From NCBI GenBank assembly GCA_958439205.1, contig OY288189.1, positions 699,960 through 763,959 on the forward strand: a stretch of 64,000 nt of DNA, read 5' to 3'. The notes below the pieces were generated by a model. It was given only the letters and a program-made list of their open reading frames with translations. It was not told the origin of the DNA and made no database searches. Every line of letters starts with the position of its first letter. Position 1 is the stretch's first letter. The translations under genes and the position numbers were made by a program. The DNA is from an uncultured Allorhizobium sp. (GTDB taxonomy: Bacteria; Pseudomonadota; Alphaproteobacteria; Rhizobiales; Rhizobiaceae). Positions 44,218-54,052 of this stretch are shown here, in pieces.

Positions 44218-44256
44218 GTATCTGTCGCCCGCTCGTCGGCCGGGTCGCGGCCAAAG

Positions 44257-44280
44257 AAAAACCCCGCCGGAGCGGGGTTT
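44257..44280 (-). terminator. Rho-independent terminator of the BI-1-like gene
   Basis: 9-bp stem AAACCCCGC/GCGGGGTTT with loop CGGA; a T-rich tract follows on the minus strand. It lies 23 bases beyond the stop at 44303. Confidence 0.85.
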
Positions 44281-44302
44281 CCCAGAACTTGCCTCTTAGC
44301 TG

Positions 44303-45040
44303 TTACTCGCGGTTTCCAAGGAAACGCAGCAGGAACAGGAAGAGGTTGATGAAGTCGAGATAGAGGCGCAGCGCGCCCATGATGGCGTTGCGGCCAGCCA
44401 TCTCGCTGGAGTGGCTCTCGTGGTAGGACTCCTTGATCGACTGCGTGTCGTAGGCGGTCAGGCCTGCGAAGATCAGGACGCCAATTACCGAGATCGCGAA
44501 GTCGAGGGCCGAGGAGGCCATGAACAGGTTGACCAGCGACGCAATGATCAGGCCGAAGAGACCCATCATTAGGAACGAACCCATGGCCGACAGGTCACGC
44601 TTGGTGGTGTAGCCGTAGAGCGACAGGGCACCAAAGGAGGCCGCGGTCACGAAGAAGGTCTGCACGATGCTCGCGCCGGTGTAGATCAGGAAGATCGACG
44701 ACAGCGACAGGCCCATCATCGCAGCATAGACCCAGAAGGTCGTCTGTGCGGCTGCGACGCTCATCTTGTGAATGCGGAAGCTGAGGAAGAACACCATGGC
44801 GACCGGCGCCAGGATGACCACCCACTTCAGCGGGCTCAGGAAGATTGCCTGGCCGAAAGCGGTCAGCTCGCCGTTCGATACGGCCATCTGGAAGGTTGCA
44901 AAGGCTGCGGTACCGGTGATGGCGAGGCCCAGTGCCATCAGGTTGTAGACCTTCAGCATATAGGCGCGCAGACCTTCGTCGATCATCGTGGCCGACTGGG
45001 TCTGACCCGTGCGGCTCTGATAGTTACGAAGTTCGGACAT
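44303..45040 (-). CDS. Bax inhibitor-1 / YccA family membrane protein
   Basis: A 245-residue protein with about seven membrane helices after a 25-residue polar N terminus. The last helices carry the BI-1 family pattern GLTAYDTQSIK and GALRLYLDFINLFLFLLR. Bacterial members act as pH-sensitive calcium-leak channels or as modulators of FtsH; the role here is not known. The start is ATG 45040 (MSELRNYQS) with GAGAGGAAAAC upstream; an in-frame start at 45220 would lie in the neighbour's 3' end. Confidence 0.92.
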   Translation of the reverse strand: MSELRNYQSRTGQTQSATMIDEGLRAYMLKVYNLMALGLAITGTAAFATFQMAVSNGELTAFGQAIFLSPLKWVVILAPVAMVFFLSFRIHKMSVAAAQTTFWVYAAMMGLSLSSIFLIYTGASIVQTFFVTAASFGALSLYGYTTKRDLSAMGSFLMMGLFGLIIASLVNLFMASSALDFAISVIGVLIFAGLTAYDTQSIKESYHESHSSEMAGRNAIMGALRLYLDFINLFLFLLRFLGNRE

Positions 45041-45216
45041 GTTTTCCTCTCTCAAAGCTTCGATGTTGGACGGCAGAGCCTTTAGAAAGGCGCCCGCACC
45101 GCTGCGAAGCCCAGCATGCGTGATCTCAATATGAGGGGTTCCCGTGTCCTCGACAAGGGCCGCAAGCTTAAATCGCGGTAATGCTGGGCGGATGGCAGAT
45201 CCATCCGCCCTTGGCA

Positions 45217-47763
45217 TCATAACTCGCGAAGCACGGGAGCTGCCTTCTGGCCGAGGATGCGCCAGGTTCCAGCGAGGCCAATGCCGATTGTGACGACGAG
45301 TGCGATGGCAAGCGTCATCAATGCGACGTCGGGCAGGAAGTTGGAAGGCAGGTTCATGATCTGGCTCAGCACGAACCAGGCAATGCCGCCACCGGCGATC
45401 AATGCGAAGACCGCAGTTGCCGCCCCGAGCAGCATATACTCATAGGTGAAGGCGCGGATCAGCATGGCACGTGTGGCACCAAGCGTTTTCAGGATGACGG
45501 CGTCGTGTGTTCGAGCCCGGTTGCCGGCTGCCAGTGCGCCGGAGAGGACGAGAACCGAGGCGATGAGCGCGATCGCCGCTGCCGCCCGGATGGCTGTCGC
45601 CAGCTGCCCCACGAGGCGGTCGACAATATCCAGTGCATCCTTGACCCGCACCGTCGTGATCGTCGGGAATTGCTGGGTGACCGATCGCAGGATCGAAGCT
45701 TCCTCTGCTGCCGTCGCCTCCTGGTCGATCAAGGTCGCCAGCCAGGCATGGGGCGCGCCGGCGAAGGTGTTTGGCGAGAAAACCATGACGAAGTTCATCG
45801 ACAGGCTCTCCCACTCCACCGTGCGGAAGTTGGCGATCTTTGCCGTGATGTTGCGGCCGAGCACGTTGATAGTGATCGTGTCGCCGATCTTCAGGCCGAG
45901 TTCGCGGCCTTCCTGTTCTGCGAAGGATACGAGCGGTTCGCCCGTGTAGTCGTCGGTCCACCATTCGCCTTCGGTGACGGTGCTGTTCTCAGGCACGTTG
46001 CGGGCATAGGTCAGGCCTCTGTCGCCGCGCAGCACCCAGCGTCCTTCCGGCGGTACCTCGACCTTGGCCACATCGGTGCCATTGAGCTCGACGATACGGC
46101 CGCGTAGCATCGGCACTTCGATCAACTTGCCTTCGGGCGCCATGCCTTCAACCAGGGTTCGGAAACCGTCAATTTCGCCGCTCTGGATGTCGACAAAGAA
46201 GAAATTGGGTGCGCGCTCCGGCAGGTTGCCGGTCAGTTCACGCCGAAGGTTTCCGTCGATCAAGGCGAGAGCCACGAGCAGGCTTAGGCCGAGGCCGAGC
46301 GAGAGCGTGACCGCGGGCGTCAGGGCACCGGGACGGTGGATGTTGCCGACTGCCAGTCTGAGCGCTGCCGAGTGGATAGGCGGGCTGCGCTTGGCAAGCC
46401 AGGCGATGCCCATGGCGACCACGCGCAGCAGCACGAAGCCTGCTGCCATGGCGGCAAGGAAGATCGTCGCGATCCGCTGCTGTTCCGAGGTGAAGATGGC
46501 AAGCGCCGCGAGTGCACCAAGCGACAGCGCCATGGCGAGCAGGTACGGCCACGACGGCAGCCCCGCGGCCTCGAAGCCCTGTTCGCGGAACAGCGCCGTT
46601 GCCGGAACCTTGCGGGCGTGGCCGAGCGGCAGGATGGCGAAGGCGAAGGTTACCAGCATGCCGAACACCGCTGCCAGCAACAGCGCACGCGGATATATCG
46701 TCGCTTCGGCAGAGATCGGCAGGAGGCCAGACAGGTAATTCGCCACGATCGGCGGCGCGATGATGCCGAGCAAGAGGCCGGCCACAATGCCAATCGAGGC
46801 GACCAGCGTGATCTGGATCAGGTAGACCATGACCACCACGGAGGCTGGCGCGCCAACGCATTTGAGCGTCGCGATCACAGTGCGCTTGGAATCGAGGAAG
46901 GCGCGTACGGCATTGGCAACGCCAACCCCGCCGACCACGAGGGCCGTCAAACCGACGAGCGTCAGGAACTGCGAGAAGCGTTCGATGTTCTCGGTGAGCG
47001 CGGGCGCTGCGCGGTCGCTACCGCGAATGGACCAGCCGGCGGTGGGGAATTCGGCTTGCGCCTGCTGGCGGATCGTCTCTGTTGCGGGCGCAGGATCGGT
47101 GTAGCGGATCTTGTAGGCATGCTCGACGAGGCTGCCGGTCGCCACGAGACCGCTTGCAAATAGGCCCTCGCGGCTGGTGAGGAAGCGCGGGGCAAAGCCA
47201 AAACCGTCGGAGATGGAATCCGGCTCGGTGATGATCGTGCCATTGATGCGGAACCGAGCATTGCCGACGAGCAATTCGTCGCCGACCTTCATGTTCATGC
47301 GTTCCAGCAGAAGAGGGGCGACGACCGCGCCATAGGCGCCGTTGTCTGTCGCCAGAAGTTCGCCGAGGGGGCGATCGGGTTCGGCGACGAGGCGGCCGTA
47401 GAGTGGATAGGCTTCATCAACGGCCTTTATTTCCACCAGAGACTGGTCGGAGCCATCGGCCAGGCGGGCCATCGAGCGCAGGTTTGTCGTAACGGACACC
47501 GCACCGAAGCGCTCGAGGAAGGCGAGTTCTTCCGGCGTCGCCTCTCTGTTGTCGAGCTCGAAGCGCACGTCGCCAGCGAGCAGAGTGCGGCCCTCCGAGG
47601 AGATGGCATCGGTGATCGCCGTCGACACGGAATTCACGGCCGCAATGGCGCCGGTCCCCAGCGCAATGCAGGCGAGGAAAATGTAAAATCCCTTCAGGCC
47701 GCCACGCAGTTCACGCAGCGCGATGCGGAAGGCGATGGAGACGCGTGCGCCGAAGGACGTCAT
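45217..47763 (-). CDS. ABC transporter permease, FtsX-like (YbbP type)
   Basis: An 848-residue membrane protein. One helix near 25-45, a periplasmic domain, three helices at about 260-380, a middle helix group (about 400-510), a second periplasmic domain and three C-terminal helices (about 720-835). The duplicated FtsX domains match YbbP, of the LolCDE/MacB superfamily. With the adjoining ATPase it probably moves lipids or hydrophobic molecules from the inner membrane. Its ATG overlaps the ATPase stop by 4 bases. Confidence 0.9.
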   Translation of the reverse strand: MTSFGARVSIAFRIALRELRGGLKGFYIFLACIALGTGAIAAVNSVSTAITDAISSEGRTLLAGDVRFELDNREATPEELAFLERFGAVSVTTNLRSMARLADGSDQSLVEIKAVDEAYPLYGRLVAEPDRPLGELLATDNGAYGAVVAPLLLERMNMKVGDELLVGNARFRINGTIITEPDSISDGFGFAPRFLTSREGLFASGLVATGSLVEHAYKIRYTDPAPATETIRQQAQAEFPTAGWSIRGSDRAAPALTENIERFSQFLTLVGLTALVVGGVGVANAVRAFLDSKRTVIATLKCVGAPASVVVMVYLIQITLVASIGIVAGLLLGIIAPPIVANYLSGLLPISAEATIYPRALLLAAVFGMLVTFAFAILPLGHARKVPATALFREQGFEAAGLPSWPYLLAMALSLGALAALAIFTSEQQRIATIFLAAMAAGFVLLRVVAMGIAWLAKRSPPIHSAALRLAVGNIHRPGALTPAVTLSLGLGLSLLVALALIDGNLRRELTGNLPERAPNFFFVDIQSGEIDGFRTLVEGMAPEGKLIEVPMLRGRIVELNGTDVAKVEVPPEGRWVLRGDRGLTYARNVPENSTVTEGEWWTDDYTGEPLVSFAEQEGRELGLKIGDTITINVLGRNITAKIANFRTVEWESLSMNFVMVFSPNTFAGAPHAWLATLIDQEATAAEEASILRSVTQQFPTITTVRVKDALDIVDRLVGQLATAIRAAAAIALIASVLVLSGALAAGNRARTHDAVILKTLGATRAMLIRAFTYEYMLLGAATAVFALIAGGGIAWFVLSQIMNLPSNFLPDVALMTLAIALVVTIGIGLAGTWRILGQKAAPVLREL

Positions 47764-48479
47764 GCGGACACCGAAGCGAGACGGGCCTGCTCGGTTCGGC
47801 TATCGCCTGCGATCTGGCCGGATGCGACCCGGATCTGGCGCGTGCAGCGTGCGGCGAGTGACGGATCATGGGTGACGAGGATCAGCGTCATGCCGCGCTC
47901 CTTCTGTTTCGAAAACAGAAGATCGGCGATCTGGCGGCCAGTTTCGGTATCCAGGTTGCCGGTCGGTTCATCGGCGATCAGCACCGCCGGAGATGGAGCA
48001 AGGGCTCGAGCGATCGCAACGCGCTGCTGCTCGCCGCCGGACAACTGGCCAGGGTAATGGCTGAGGCGCTCGCCGAGGCCGACGGCTTCCAGCTCCTTGC
48101 GGGCAATGTCGAAGGCGCCCTTTACGTTGGCGAGCTCCAAGGGAACTGCGACGTTTTCAAGCGCGGTCATGTTGGCGATCAGATGGAAAGACTGGAAGAC
48201 GATGCCGATGTTCTTGCCCCGGAAGTCGGCAAGGCGGTCTTCACTCAGCGTGTGCAGCGGCGTGTTGCGGACATGGATCTCACCGCTGTCGAGGCGTTCG
48301 AGACCTGCCAGCACCATCAGAAGCGTCGACTTGCCAGACCCGGACGGCCCGACGATCCCCACCGCCTCGCTTTCCGCGATGGAAAGGTCGATGCTCTTCA
48401 GAACGTGAACGGAGGCTGCGGCATTGCCCAGAGTGAGATCGGCGCTTTTCAGTTCGATGATGCTGTTTCTCACACTCAT
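47760..48479 (-). CDS. ABC transporter ATP-binding protein (YbbA/LolD-like)
   Basis: A 239-residue ATPase. Walker [10 protein letters not shown] is near 42-50, signature LSGGEQQR near 146, Walker [13 protein letters not shown] near 165-176. The N terminus and LERLDSGEI loop match the MacB/LolD/YbbA group. The start is ATG 48479 (MSVRNSII) with AGGA 9 bases upstream. It is divergent from a TesA-like esterase gene 69 bases away, the same order as tesA-ybbA-ybbP in enterobacteria, implying a conserved functional link. Confidence 0.92.
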   Translation of the reverse strand: MSVRNSIIELKSADLTLGNAAASVHVLKSIDLSIAESEAVGIVGPSGSGKSTLLMVLAGLERLDSGEIHVRNTPLHTLSEDRLADFRGKNIGIVFQSFHLIANMTALENVAVPLELANVKGAFDIARKELEAVGLGERLSHYPGQLSGGEQQRVAIARALAPSPAVLIADEPTGNLDTETGRQIADLLFSKQKERGMTLILVTHDPSLAARCTRQIRVASGQIAGDSRTEQARLASVSA

Positions 48480-48548
48480 CCATCCTATATCTGCGGGGAC
48501 TGAAGCTTCGCCGCACTGCGGCATTCTTGCCAATCTAGGGAAGCCACC

Positions 48549-49196
48549 ATGACATTTAAAGCAGCGTTCCTTCATTTCGCCGTGATACTGCTCGCCACCC
48601 TTGCCGGGCCCAGGATTGCGGCGGCTGAACCGCTCCAGCTCGTCGGTCTCGGCGACAGTCTGATGGCGGGCTATCAATTGCCTCAGGAAGACGCCTTGCC
48701 GGCCCAGCTGCAGCGCGAGCTTGTGGCCAAGGGCCATGACGTCGTGATCAGCAATGCCGGCGTTTCCGGAGACACGACTTCGGGCGGTCTTTCCCGCGTC
48801 GACTGGTCGGTGCCGGAAGGGACCGACGGGGTCATTCTCGAACTGGGCGCCAACGACGCGCTGCGCGGAATTCCGCCGGAGCAGACCGAGAAGAACCTCG
48901 AACAGATCATTACCCGGCTGAAGGAGCGCAACATCCCGATCCTGCTCGTGGGCATGCTGGCGCCGCCGAATATGGGTGAGGACTACGGCAACAGGTTCAA
49001 TGCGATCTATCCGCGCCTTGCGGAGAAGCATGATCTGCCGCTTTACCCCTTCGTGCTCGACGGCGTGATCACCGAACGCAGCCTGCTGCTCGAGGACGGC
49101 ATGCATCCCAACACGGAAGGCCTCAAACTGATGGCGGAACGCATCCTGCCTCTCGCCGAATCTTGGGTGGCAGGCATCAAGGGTCAGTCGAATTAA
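48549..49196 (+). CDS. SGNH-family arylesterase / lysophospholipase (TesA-like)
   Basis: A 215-residue exported esterase. A signal peptide (about 1-26, AAA-E cleavage) directs it to the periplasm. SGNH blocks are visible: GLGDSL with S37, the Gly block around NAGVSGDTT, GAND in block III, and DGMHPN with the Asp and His. TesA homologues hydrolyse lysophospholipids and acyl-thioesters. Divergent from ybbA/ybbP-like genes, as in other Proteobacteria. Confidence 0.9.
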   Translation: MTFKAAFLHFAVILLATLAGPRIAAAEPLQLVGLGDSLMAGYQLPQEDALPAQLQRELVAKGHDVVISNAGVSGDTTSGGLSRVDWSVPEGTDGVILELGANDALRGIPPEQTEKNLEQIITRLKERNIPILLVGMLAPPNMGEDYGNRFNAIYPRLAEKHDLPLYPFVLDGVITERSLLLEDGMHPNTEGLKLMAERILPLAESWVAGIKGQSN

Positions 49197-49262
49197 ACGC
49201 TTGCGCCTGATGCCGTTGCATGATTCGCTGTGAGCACCTGCAAAAGATTCGGGGAGCGCTCC

Positions 49263-49856
49263 ATGCCGAGATTGTTCACTGCCCTCGAAATTCCACGCAA
49301 CGCTGCCATGAGCCTCTCATTGCTGCGCGGTGGCCTCCCCGGAGCGCGCTGGATCGATGTGGAGAATTACCACATCACACTGCGCTTCATCGGTGATGTC
49401 GACGGCAGGACAGCGGACGAGATTGTCGACAGGCTTGATCGGATCGATCGTCCCGAGTTTTCCCTGACCTTGAACAGCATCGGCTCCTTCGGATCGAAGA
49501 AGCCGCACTCCATCTGGGCCGGCGTTTCGGCCGCGCCGGAGCTTTACGCGCTGCAGGGCGAGATCGAACGCATCTGCCAGAGGATCGGCCTGCCACCCGA
49601 TCCGCGCAAGTTCACCCCGCATGTGACCCTTGCCCGGCTCAAGGCGTCTCGTGTCGAGGATGTCGTGCATTACCTCGGCGGTCGCGGCGATTTCCACACC
49701 ATGCCGTTCCGGATCGGACGCTTCGTGCTTCTCTCTTCCAGGGAATCGGTTGGTGGCGGGCCCTATCTGACCGAAGAGGTCTTCCCGCTTCGCGAAGCGG
49801 CCGGCTACTCGAATTTTGCGACGACTGCGCTGCAGCCTGAAAAGAGCATGCTGTAA
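49263..49856 (+). CDS. thpR: RNA 2',3'-cyclic phosphodiesterase (2H family, ThpR)
   Basis: A 197-residue 2H phosphoesterase that opens 2',3'-cyclic RNA ends. Both signature motifs are present: HITL (H37) and HVTL (H120), with RLFTALEIP at the N terminus. Length is typical. The start is ATG 49263 with GGGGAG at about 49250-49255; the in-frame GTG/ATG upstream gives a non-homologous leader. The 3' end overlaps the convergent phosphatase gene by 52 bases. Confidence 0.92.
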   Translation: MPRLFTALEIPRNAAMSLSLLRGGLPGARWIDVENYHITLRFIGDVDGRTADEIVDRLDRIDRPEFSLTLNSIGSFGSKKPHSIWAGVSAAPELYALQGEIERICQRIGLPPDPRKFTPHVTLARLKASRVEDVVHYLGGRGDFHTMPFRIGRFVLLSSRESVGGGPYLTEEVFPLREAAGYSNFATTALQPEKSML

Positions 49857-50263
49857 ACCGCTTCGAAGTCTTCCAGGTCGCCGTAATAGGGATCGGGAAC
49901 GTCCTCTCGCGTGCCGAATGCGAGCTCTGAAAACAGGTGCAGCTGAGCCGTTGCCTCCGATGGCATCAGGTTTTCCAGTCTCGCCAGATTGCTGCTGTCC
50001 ATCGCGACGACAAGATCGAATTTGAGGAAATCCTCGGGGCGGACCTGCTGCGCGCGCTGACGCGAGATGTCGATCCCCTTCGCGGCTGCCACCTTGATCG
50101 ATCGCCGGTCGGGCGGGTTGCCGACATGCCAGCCACCGATACCAGCGGACGCAATCACAGGCTTTGCGTTGGCAGCCTCTGTCAGCTGGCGATAGATTCC
50201 TTCCGCCAGCGGCGAGCGGCAGATATTGCCCAGGCAGACGAAGAGAATTGACGGTGCCGGCAT
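49805..50263 (-). CDS. Low-molecular-weight protein-tyrosine phosphatase
   Basis: A 152-residue cytoplasmic phosphatase. The P-loop CLGNICRS starts at the nucleophile C10 with R16, and the general acid D124 is in VPDPYYG. No polysaccharide genes are adjacent, so it is the eukaryote-like LMW-PTP type. The start is ATG 50263 with AGGAT about 10 bases upstream. It overlaps the 3' end of thpR by 52 bases and is divergent from the pterin dehydratase gene. Confidence 0.92.
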   Translation of the reverse strand: MPAPSILFVCLGNICRSPLAEGIYRQLTEAANAKPVIASAGIGGWHVGNPPDRRSIKVAAAKGIDISRQRAQQVRPEDFLKFDLVVAMDSSNLARLENLMPSEATAQLHLFSELAFGTREDVPDPYYGDLEDFEAVYSMLFSGCSAVVAKFE

Positions 50264-50300
50264 TGGTAGATCCTGTAAGGCAAATGAGGAGTGACGGCAG

Positions 50301-50603
50301 ATGAAATACGAAAAACTGGATGCGGCGTCCATTGCAGCGCGGCTCGGCGAGATGCATGGCTGGGCGGTCGGGCGCGACGGCGCTGCCATCGAAAAACACT
50401 ATGTGTTTCGCGACTTCCGCCAGGCGTTCGGCTTCATGGCCGAATGTGCGCTTGCCGCCGAGAAGCTGGACCACCACCCGGAATGGTTCAACGTCTACAA
50501 GAAGGTCGATGTGACGCTGACGACGCATTCGGCCGGCGGCGTGACGGAACTCGACTTCAAGCTTGCCGTTCTCATGGATCTGGCCGCGGCCCGAAACGGA
50601 TAA
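50301..50603 (+). CDS. 4a-hydroxytetrahydrobiopterin (pterin-4a-carbinolamine) dehydratase
   Basis: A 100-residue enzyme with the PCD/DCoH motif [16 protein letters not shown] (54-69: H58, H59, P60) and the third His H76 in TTHSAGG. It dehydrates the pterin formed by aromatic amino acid hydroxylases or salvages Moco-related pterins. No phenylalanine hydroxylase gene is nearby. AGGAG is 9 bases upstream of the ATG. Confidence 0.92.
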   Translation: MKYEKLDAASIAARLGEMHGWAVGRDGAAIEKHYVFRDFRQAFGFMAECALAAEKLDHHPEWFNVYKKVDVTLTTHSAGGVTELDFKLAVLMDLAAARNG

Positions 50604-50679
50604 GTGCGTGCTGCGATTGAATTCGGCTTCCTCGCTTCACATATGATTGATCGGGTCCGAACGAAGGGATCGATGGGCT

Positions 50680-51060
50680 ATGGATGATGTGAAGATCGGT
50701 GAGATTCTGCTTCCGGGCGACGAGAAGACGCAGGAAAAGCAGGAAGCGAAGGTGCGCAGCCGTTTCTGGCCGACCTTCAAGAAGGCTGCCCGGCAGATCC
50801 CTTTTTCACGGGATCTGGTGGCTGCCTATTACTGCGCGACAGACCGCGAAACCCCGTTCCGCGTCAGGGGTATCCTGCTGGCGGCCCTGGGCTATTTCGT
50901 CCTGCCGATCGATGTCGTGCCCGACATTCTTGCGGTTGTCGGCTTCACCGACGACATCGCGGTGCTGACAACTGCAATCGCCTTGATCAACAGGCATATC
51001 AAGGATCGTCACTACGACGATGCCGATAAGGCCCTCGCGGACGACGTCCAGCCGACCTGA
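50680..51060 (+). CDS. YkvA/DUF1232 family membrane-associated protein
   Basis: A 126-residue protein. The DUF1232 core (about 60-100) reads AALGYFVLPIDVVPDILAVVGFTDDIAVLTTAI, with its hydrophobic helix and acidic loop. The N terminus is charged and the tail acidic. Function unknown. Start ATG 50680 has GAAGGG about 12 bases upstream; ATG 50647 in frame is less likely. Confidence 0.85.
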   Translation: MDDVKIGEILLPGDEKTQEKQEAKVRSRFWPTFKKAARQIPFSRDLVAAYYCATDRETPFRVRGILLAALGYFVLPIDVVPDILAVVGFTDDIAVLTTAIALINRHIKDRHYDDADKALADDVQPT

Positions 51061-51324
51061 ATGGTCACAGGGCCGCCTTCGTGTCCAAGGCAGCCCAACT
51101 CTTGCCTTTTTCTTTCATTCTACATCGTCAGCAGGATCGAGGTCCGAAAACCGTTTTTTGCCGGATTTCGGGGCGCCAGACAGGACGTTGACGCCAAATA
51201 TGACAACAAGGCGTGCGCCGTTCATCGTTTGGTAAGGTAAATTAAGTCAAACTGAACACAGGTTTTGACGATGAGCGCCCGGCCGCATGGTCGGGTGATG
51301 GATGGAAACAACCGGCAGGAAGAC

Positions 51325-51828
51325 ATGTTCGTAAGAAGTAGCGTAACCGCACTGGCAATCCTCCTGGCGAGCAGCGGGCTCGCCAACGCGCAATCGCCCA
51401 CGCGGATCGAGCAGTTCAAGGCCTGGGGCGCCTATTCCTACAAGTCGAATGGCGGCACTGTTTGCTACGTGCTGTCCGTTCCGACCACCAAGGAACCGGC
51501 CAGCGTCAATCACGGCGACATCTTCTTTGTCGTGTCGCAGCGTCCCGGCCAGAACATCTCGTATGAGCCGCAGGCCATGATGGGTTACCCGATGAAGGGC
51601 GACTCCAAGGTCAATGTGAAAATCGACAACAAGAACTTCGTCTTGTTCGTCAAGGATACCTCCGCCTGGGTCGAGAATGCAGCTGAAGAGCCTGCACTCG
51701 TCGCTGCGATGAAGGGTGGCTCGTCGATGACCGTCACCGCGACATCGGCTCGCGGCACGGCCACCAACTACAGCTATTCGCTTTCCGGTATCTCGGCGGC
51801 TCTGCAGAAGATCCAGAACTGCAATTAA
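51325..51828 (+). CDS. Invasion-associated locus B (IalB) family exported protein
   Basis: A 167-residue periplasmic protein. Signal peptide 1-22 (cleavage after ANA). The IalB-family beta-domain carries the pattern WGAYSYKSNGGTVCYVLS and a C-terminal Cys (IQNCN) that may pair with the Cys in TVCYV. The family name comes from Bartonella; in free-living rhizobia the role is unclear. The start is ATG 51325 with CAGGAAG just upstream. A strong terminator follows and rlmN lies downstream. Confidence 0.85.
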   Translation: MFVRSSVTALAILLASSGLANAQSPTRIEQFKAWGAYSYKSNGGTVCYVLSVPTTKEPASVNHGDIFFVVSQRPGQNISYEPQAMMGYPMKGDSKVNVKIDNKNFVLFVKDTSAWVENAAEEPALVAAMKGGSSMTVTATSARGTATNYSYSLSGISAALQKIQNCN

Positions 51829-51852
51829 GCCCGGAACGCCTGAATTTTACGG

Positions 51853-51883
51853 AAGGGGCCGGCAGCATCTGCCGGCCCCTTTC
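51853..51883 (+). terminator. Rho-independent terminator of the IalB-like gene
   Basis: A 13-bp perfect stem (51853-51865 with 51869-51881) and a 3-base loop, followed by T-containing sequence. Confidence 0.85.
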
Positions 51884-52064
51884 ATTTGCGCATGGCCGCC
51901 CCGCAGGCGGTTGGGGTGACGGAAGCCAAAAAAGCTGCTATTGGCCGCTGCAAATTAGGGCATGGGCTCGATCCCCTGTCCGCCATGATCCATGAATTCA
52001 TACCTGCCAGCCGGGACGCGCTCGATCCGAGCATGCTTCTCCATATGGTCCAGAGGTCCAGACG

Positions 52065-53303
52065 ATGACAGTTTCAGTGACGCTTCCTGAGCGTAGCCAG
52101 ACTGCGGCTCCGGTTCGCCCCACCGCTTTCGCCGAGAAGCCGAGCCTGCTCGGCCTCGACCGCGAGGAGCTGGGTGAGGCCCTGCGCGGCAAGGGGGTGC
52201 CGGAGAAGCAGATCAAGATGCGCGTGGCGCAGATCTGGAACTGGCTCTATGTCCGCGGCATCTCCGACTTCGACCATATGGCGAATGTCTCCAAGGACAT
52301 GCGGGAAATGCTGAAGACGCATTTCACCATCGCGCGTCCCGAGATCGTCGAAGAGCAGGTGTCGAACGATGGCACCCGCAAGTGGCTGCTGCGCTTTCCG
52401 CCGCGTGGCGCGGGTCGGCCGGTCGAGGTTGAAAGCGTCTATATTCCGGAAGAGGGGCGCGGAACGCTCTGCATCTCGAGCCAGGTCGGCTGCACGCTCA
52501 CCTGTTCCTTCTGCCATACCGGCACGCAGAAGCTGGTGCGCAATCTGACGGCCGAGGAAATCCTCTCGCAGCTGCTGCTCGCGCGCGACCGTCTCGGGGA
52601 TTTCCCGGACCGCGAGATCCCGGTGGGCACCATGATGCCGTCGAGCGATCGCAAAATCACCAACATCGTGATGATGGGTATGGGTGAGCCGCTCTACAAT
52701 TTCGAAGAGGTGAAGAAGGCGCTGCTGATCGCGACCGATGGCGATGGTCTGTCGCTGTCCAAGCGTCGCGTGACGCTGTCGACCTCGGGCGTCGTGCCGG
52801 AGATCTACCGGACCGGCGACGAGATTGGCGTGATGCTGGCGATCTCGCTGCATGCCGTCCGCGATGAACTCCGCGACATGCTGGTGCCGATCAACAAGAA
52901 GTATCCGCTGAAGGAGCTGATCGAAGCCTGTCGCAACTATCCGGGCCTGTCGAATGCCCGTCGCATCACCTTCGAATATGTGATGCTGAAGGATGTCAAC
53001 GACAGTCTGGAAGATGCCAAGGGGCTGATCCAGTTGCTCAAGGGCGTACCGGCGAAGATCAATCTGATCCCGTTCAACCCGTGGCCGGGCACCAATTATC
53101 AGTGTTCCGACTGGGCGACGATCGAGAAGTTCGCCGACTTCATCAACCAGGCCGGCTATGCCTCGCCGATCCGCACACCGCGCGGCCGCGATATTCTCGC
53201 CGCCTGCGGTCAGCTGAAGTCGGAATCCGAGCGCATGCGCAAGACCGAGCGCCTGGCGTTTGAAGCGATGATGATCGCCAATCACGGCGAAGACGACGAT
53301 TGA
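52065..53303 (+). CDS. rlmN: 23S rRNA/tRNA adenine-C2 methyltransferase RlmN
   Basis: A 412-residue radical-SAM enzyme that methylates C2 of A2503 in 23S rRNA and A37 in some tRNAs. The Fe-S ligands are C143, C147 and C150 in CTLTCSFC. The SAM-binding region GMGEPLYN and a C-terminal Cys (in LAACGQ) that forms the covalent RNA intermediate are present. ATG 52065 has AGAGG about 8 bases upstream. The C-terminal tail is longer and more charged than in E. coli. Confidence 0.95.
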   Translation: MTVSVTLPERSQTAAPVRPTAFAEKPSLLGLDREELGEALRGKGVPEKQIKMRVAQIWNWLYVRGISDFDHMANVSKDMREMLKTHFTIARPEIVEEQVSNDGTRKWLLRFPPRGAGRPVEVESVYIPEEGRGTLCISSQVGCTLTCSFCHTGTQKLVRNLTAEEILSQLLLARDRLGDFPDREIPVGTMMPSSDRKITNIVMMGMGEPLYNFEEVKKALLIATDGDGLSLSKRRVTLSTSGVVPEIYRTGDEIGVMLAISLHAVRDELRDMLVPINKKYPLKELIEACRNYPGLSNARRITFEYVMLKDVNDSLEDAKGLIQLLKGVPAKINLIPFNPWPGTNYQCSDWATIEKFADFINQAGYASPIRTPRGRDILAACGQLKSESERMRKTERLAFEAMMIANHGEDDD

Positions 53304-53336
53304 TGGTCCGGCGGGACGGTTGTCCGGCCTTCGATC

Positions 53337-53978
53337 CTACTTGGCCTGGGTCATGAAGATCTTCACCGCGAAGATCGAGAAGACACCGGCAAAGGTGTAA
53401 TCTATGCCGCGCAGAAACTTGCGGTTCGCCTGCAGCCAGCTCGACATGAAATCCGCCCCATAGACGATGCCGACGCCGATCGGCAGCGACAGGATGATCG
53501 ACCACATGCCGAGGAAGATCAGCTTTCCGGTGACGTTCGGATCGGTGGCGGTGACAAATTGCGGCAGGAAGGTCATGAAGAAGATGATGACCTTGGGGTT
53601 CAGGAGATTGACCCAGAGCCCGTTCAGGAAGGCGCCCTTCTTCGAGACGACCGCATCACCATCCGCCTTGATGACGAAGTTCGAGCCGTGGCGGACCGCC
53701 TGCAACGCCAGCCACAGAAGATAGGCGGCTCCACCCGTTTTCAGGAGCATGAAGGCAGTCGGTGAGGCGACGATGAGGGCCGAAATGCCGAAGGCGACCA
53801 GCAGGGTGTGGACCGAGATCCCGAAGCTGGTTCCGGCGAGCGTCATCAGGCCAATCGCGCGACCATCGCGGAGTGAGCGGCTGATCCAGAGCGTCATGTC
53901 CGGGCCGGGCGTGATGGCCAGGAGAAGAAGTGCCAGGCTGAAGGCGAGGAAGACGGGAAGGCTCGGGATAAAATCCAT
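53337..53978 (-). CDS. LysE/RhtB-family exporter
   Basis: A 213-residue protein with about six membrane helices. LLAITPGPDMTLWISRS is the LysE-family signature and NPKVIIFFMTFLPQF the second conserved block. A paralogue of the exporter at 29033. The start is ATG 53978; an in-frame start at 54023 is less supported. It is convergent with rlmN. Substrate unknown. Confidence 0.87.
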   Translation of the reverse strand: MDFIPSLPVFLAFSLALLLLAITPGPDMTLWISRSLRDGRAIGLMTLAGTSFGISVHTLLVAFGISALIVASPTAFMLLKTGGAAYLLWLALQAVRHGSNFVIKADGDAVVSKKGAFLNGLWVNLLNPKVIIFFMTFLPQFVTATDPNVTGKLIFLGMWSIILSLPIGVGIVYGADFMSSWLQANRKFLRGIDYTFAGVFSIFAVKIFMTQAK

Positions 53979-54052
53979 TGATGTCACCGCATGATGAAGC
54001 ACCCGCGACCTGCGGGTGATCAATCCATAACGGCCTTCATCGACCTTGCCAA

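Noticed and set aside
51886..52068. A 60-codon open frame before rlmN
   Set aside because: It begins at the base of the IalB terminator, has no ribosome site and no recognisable sequence.
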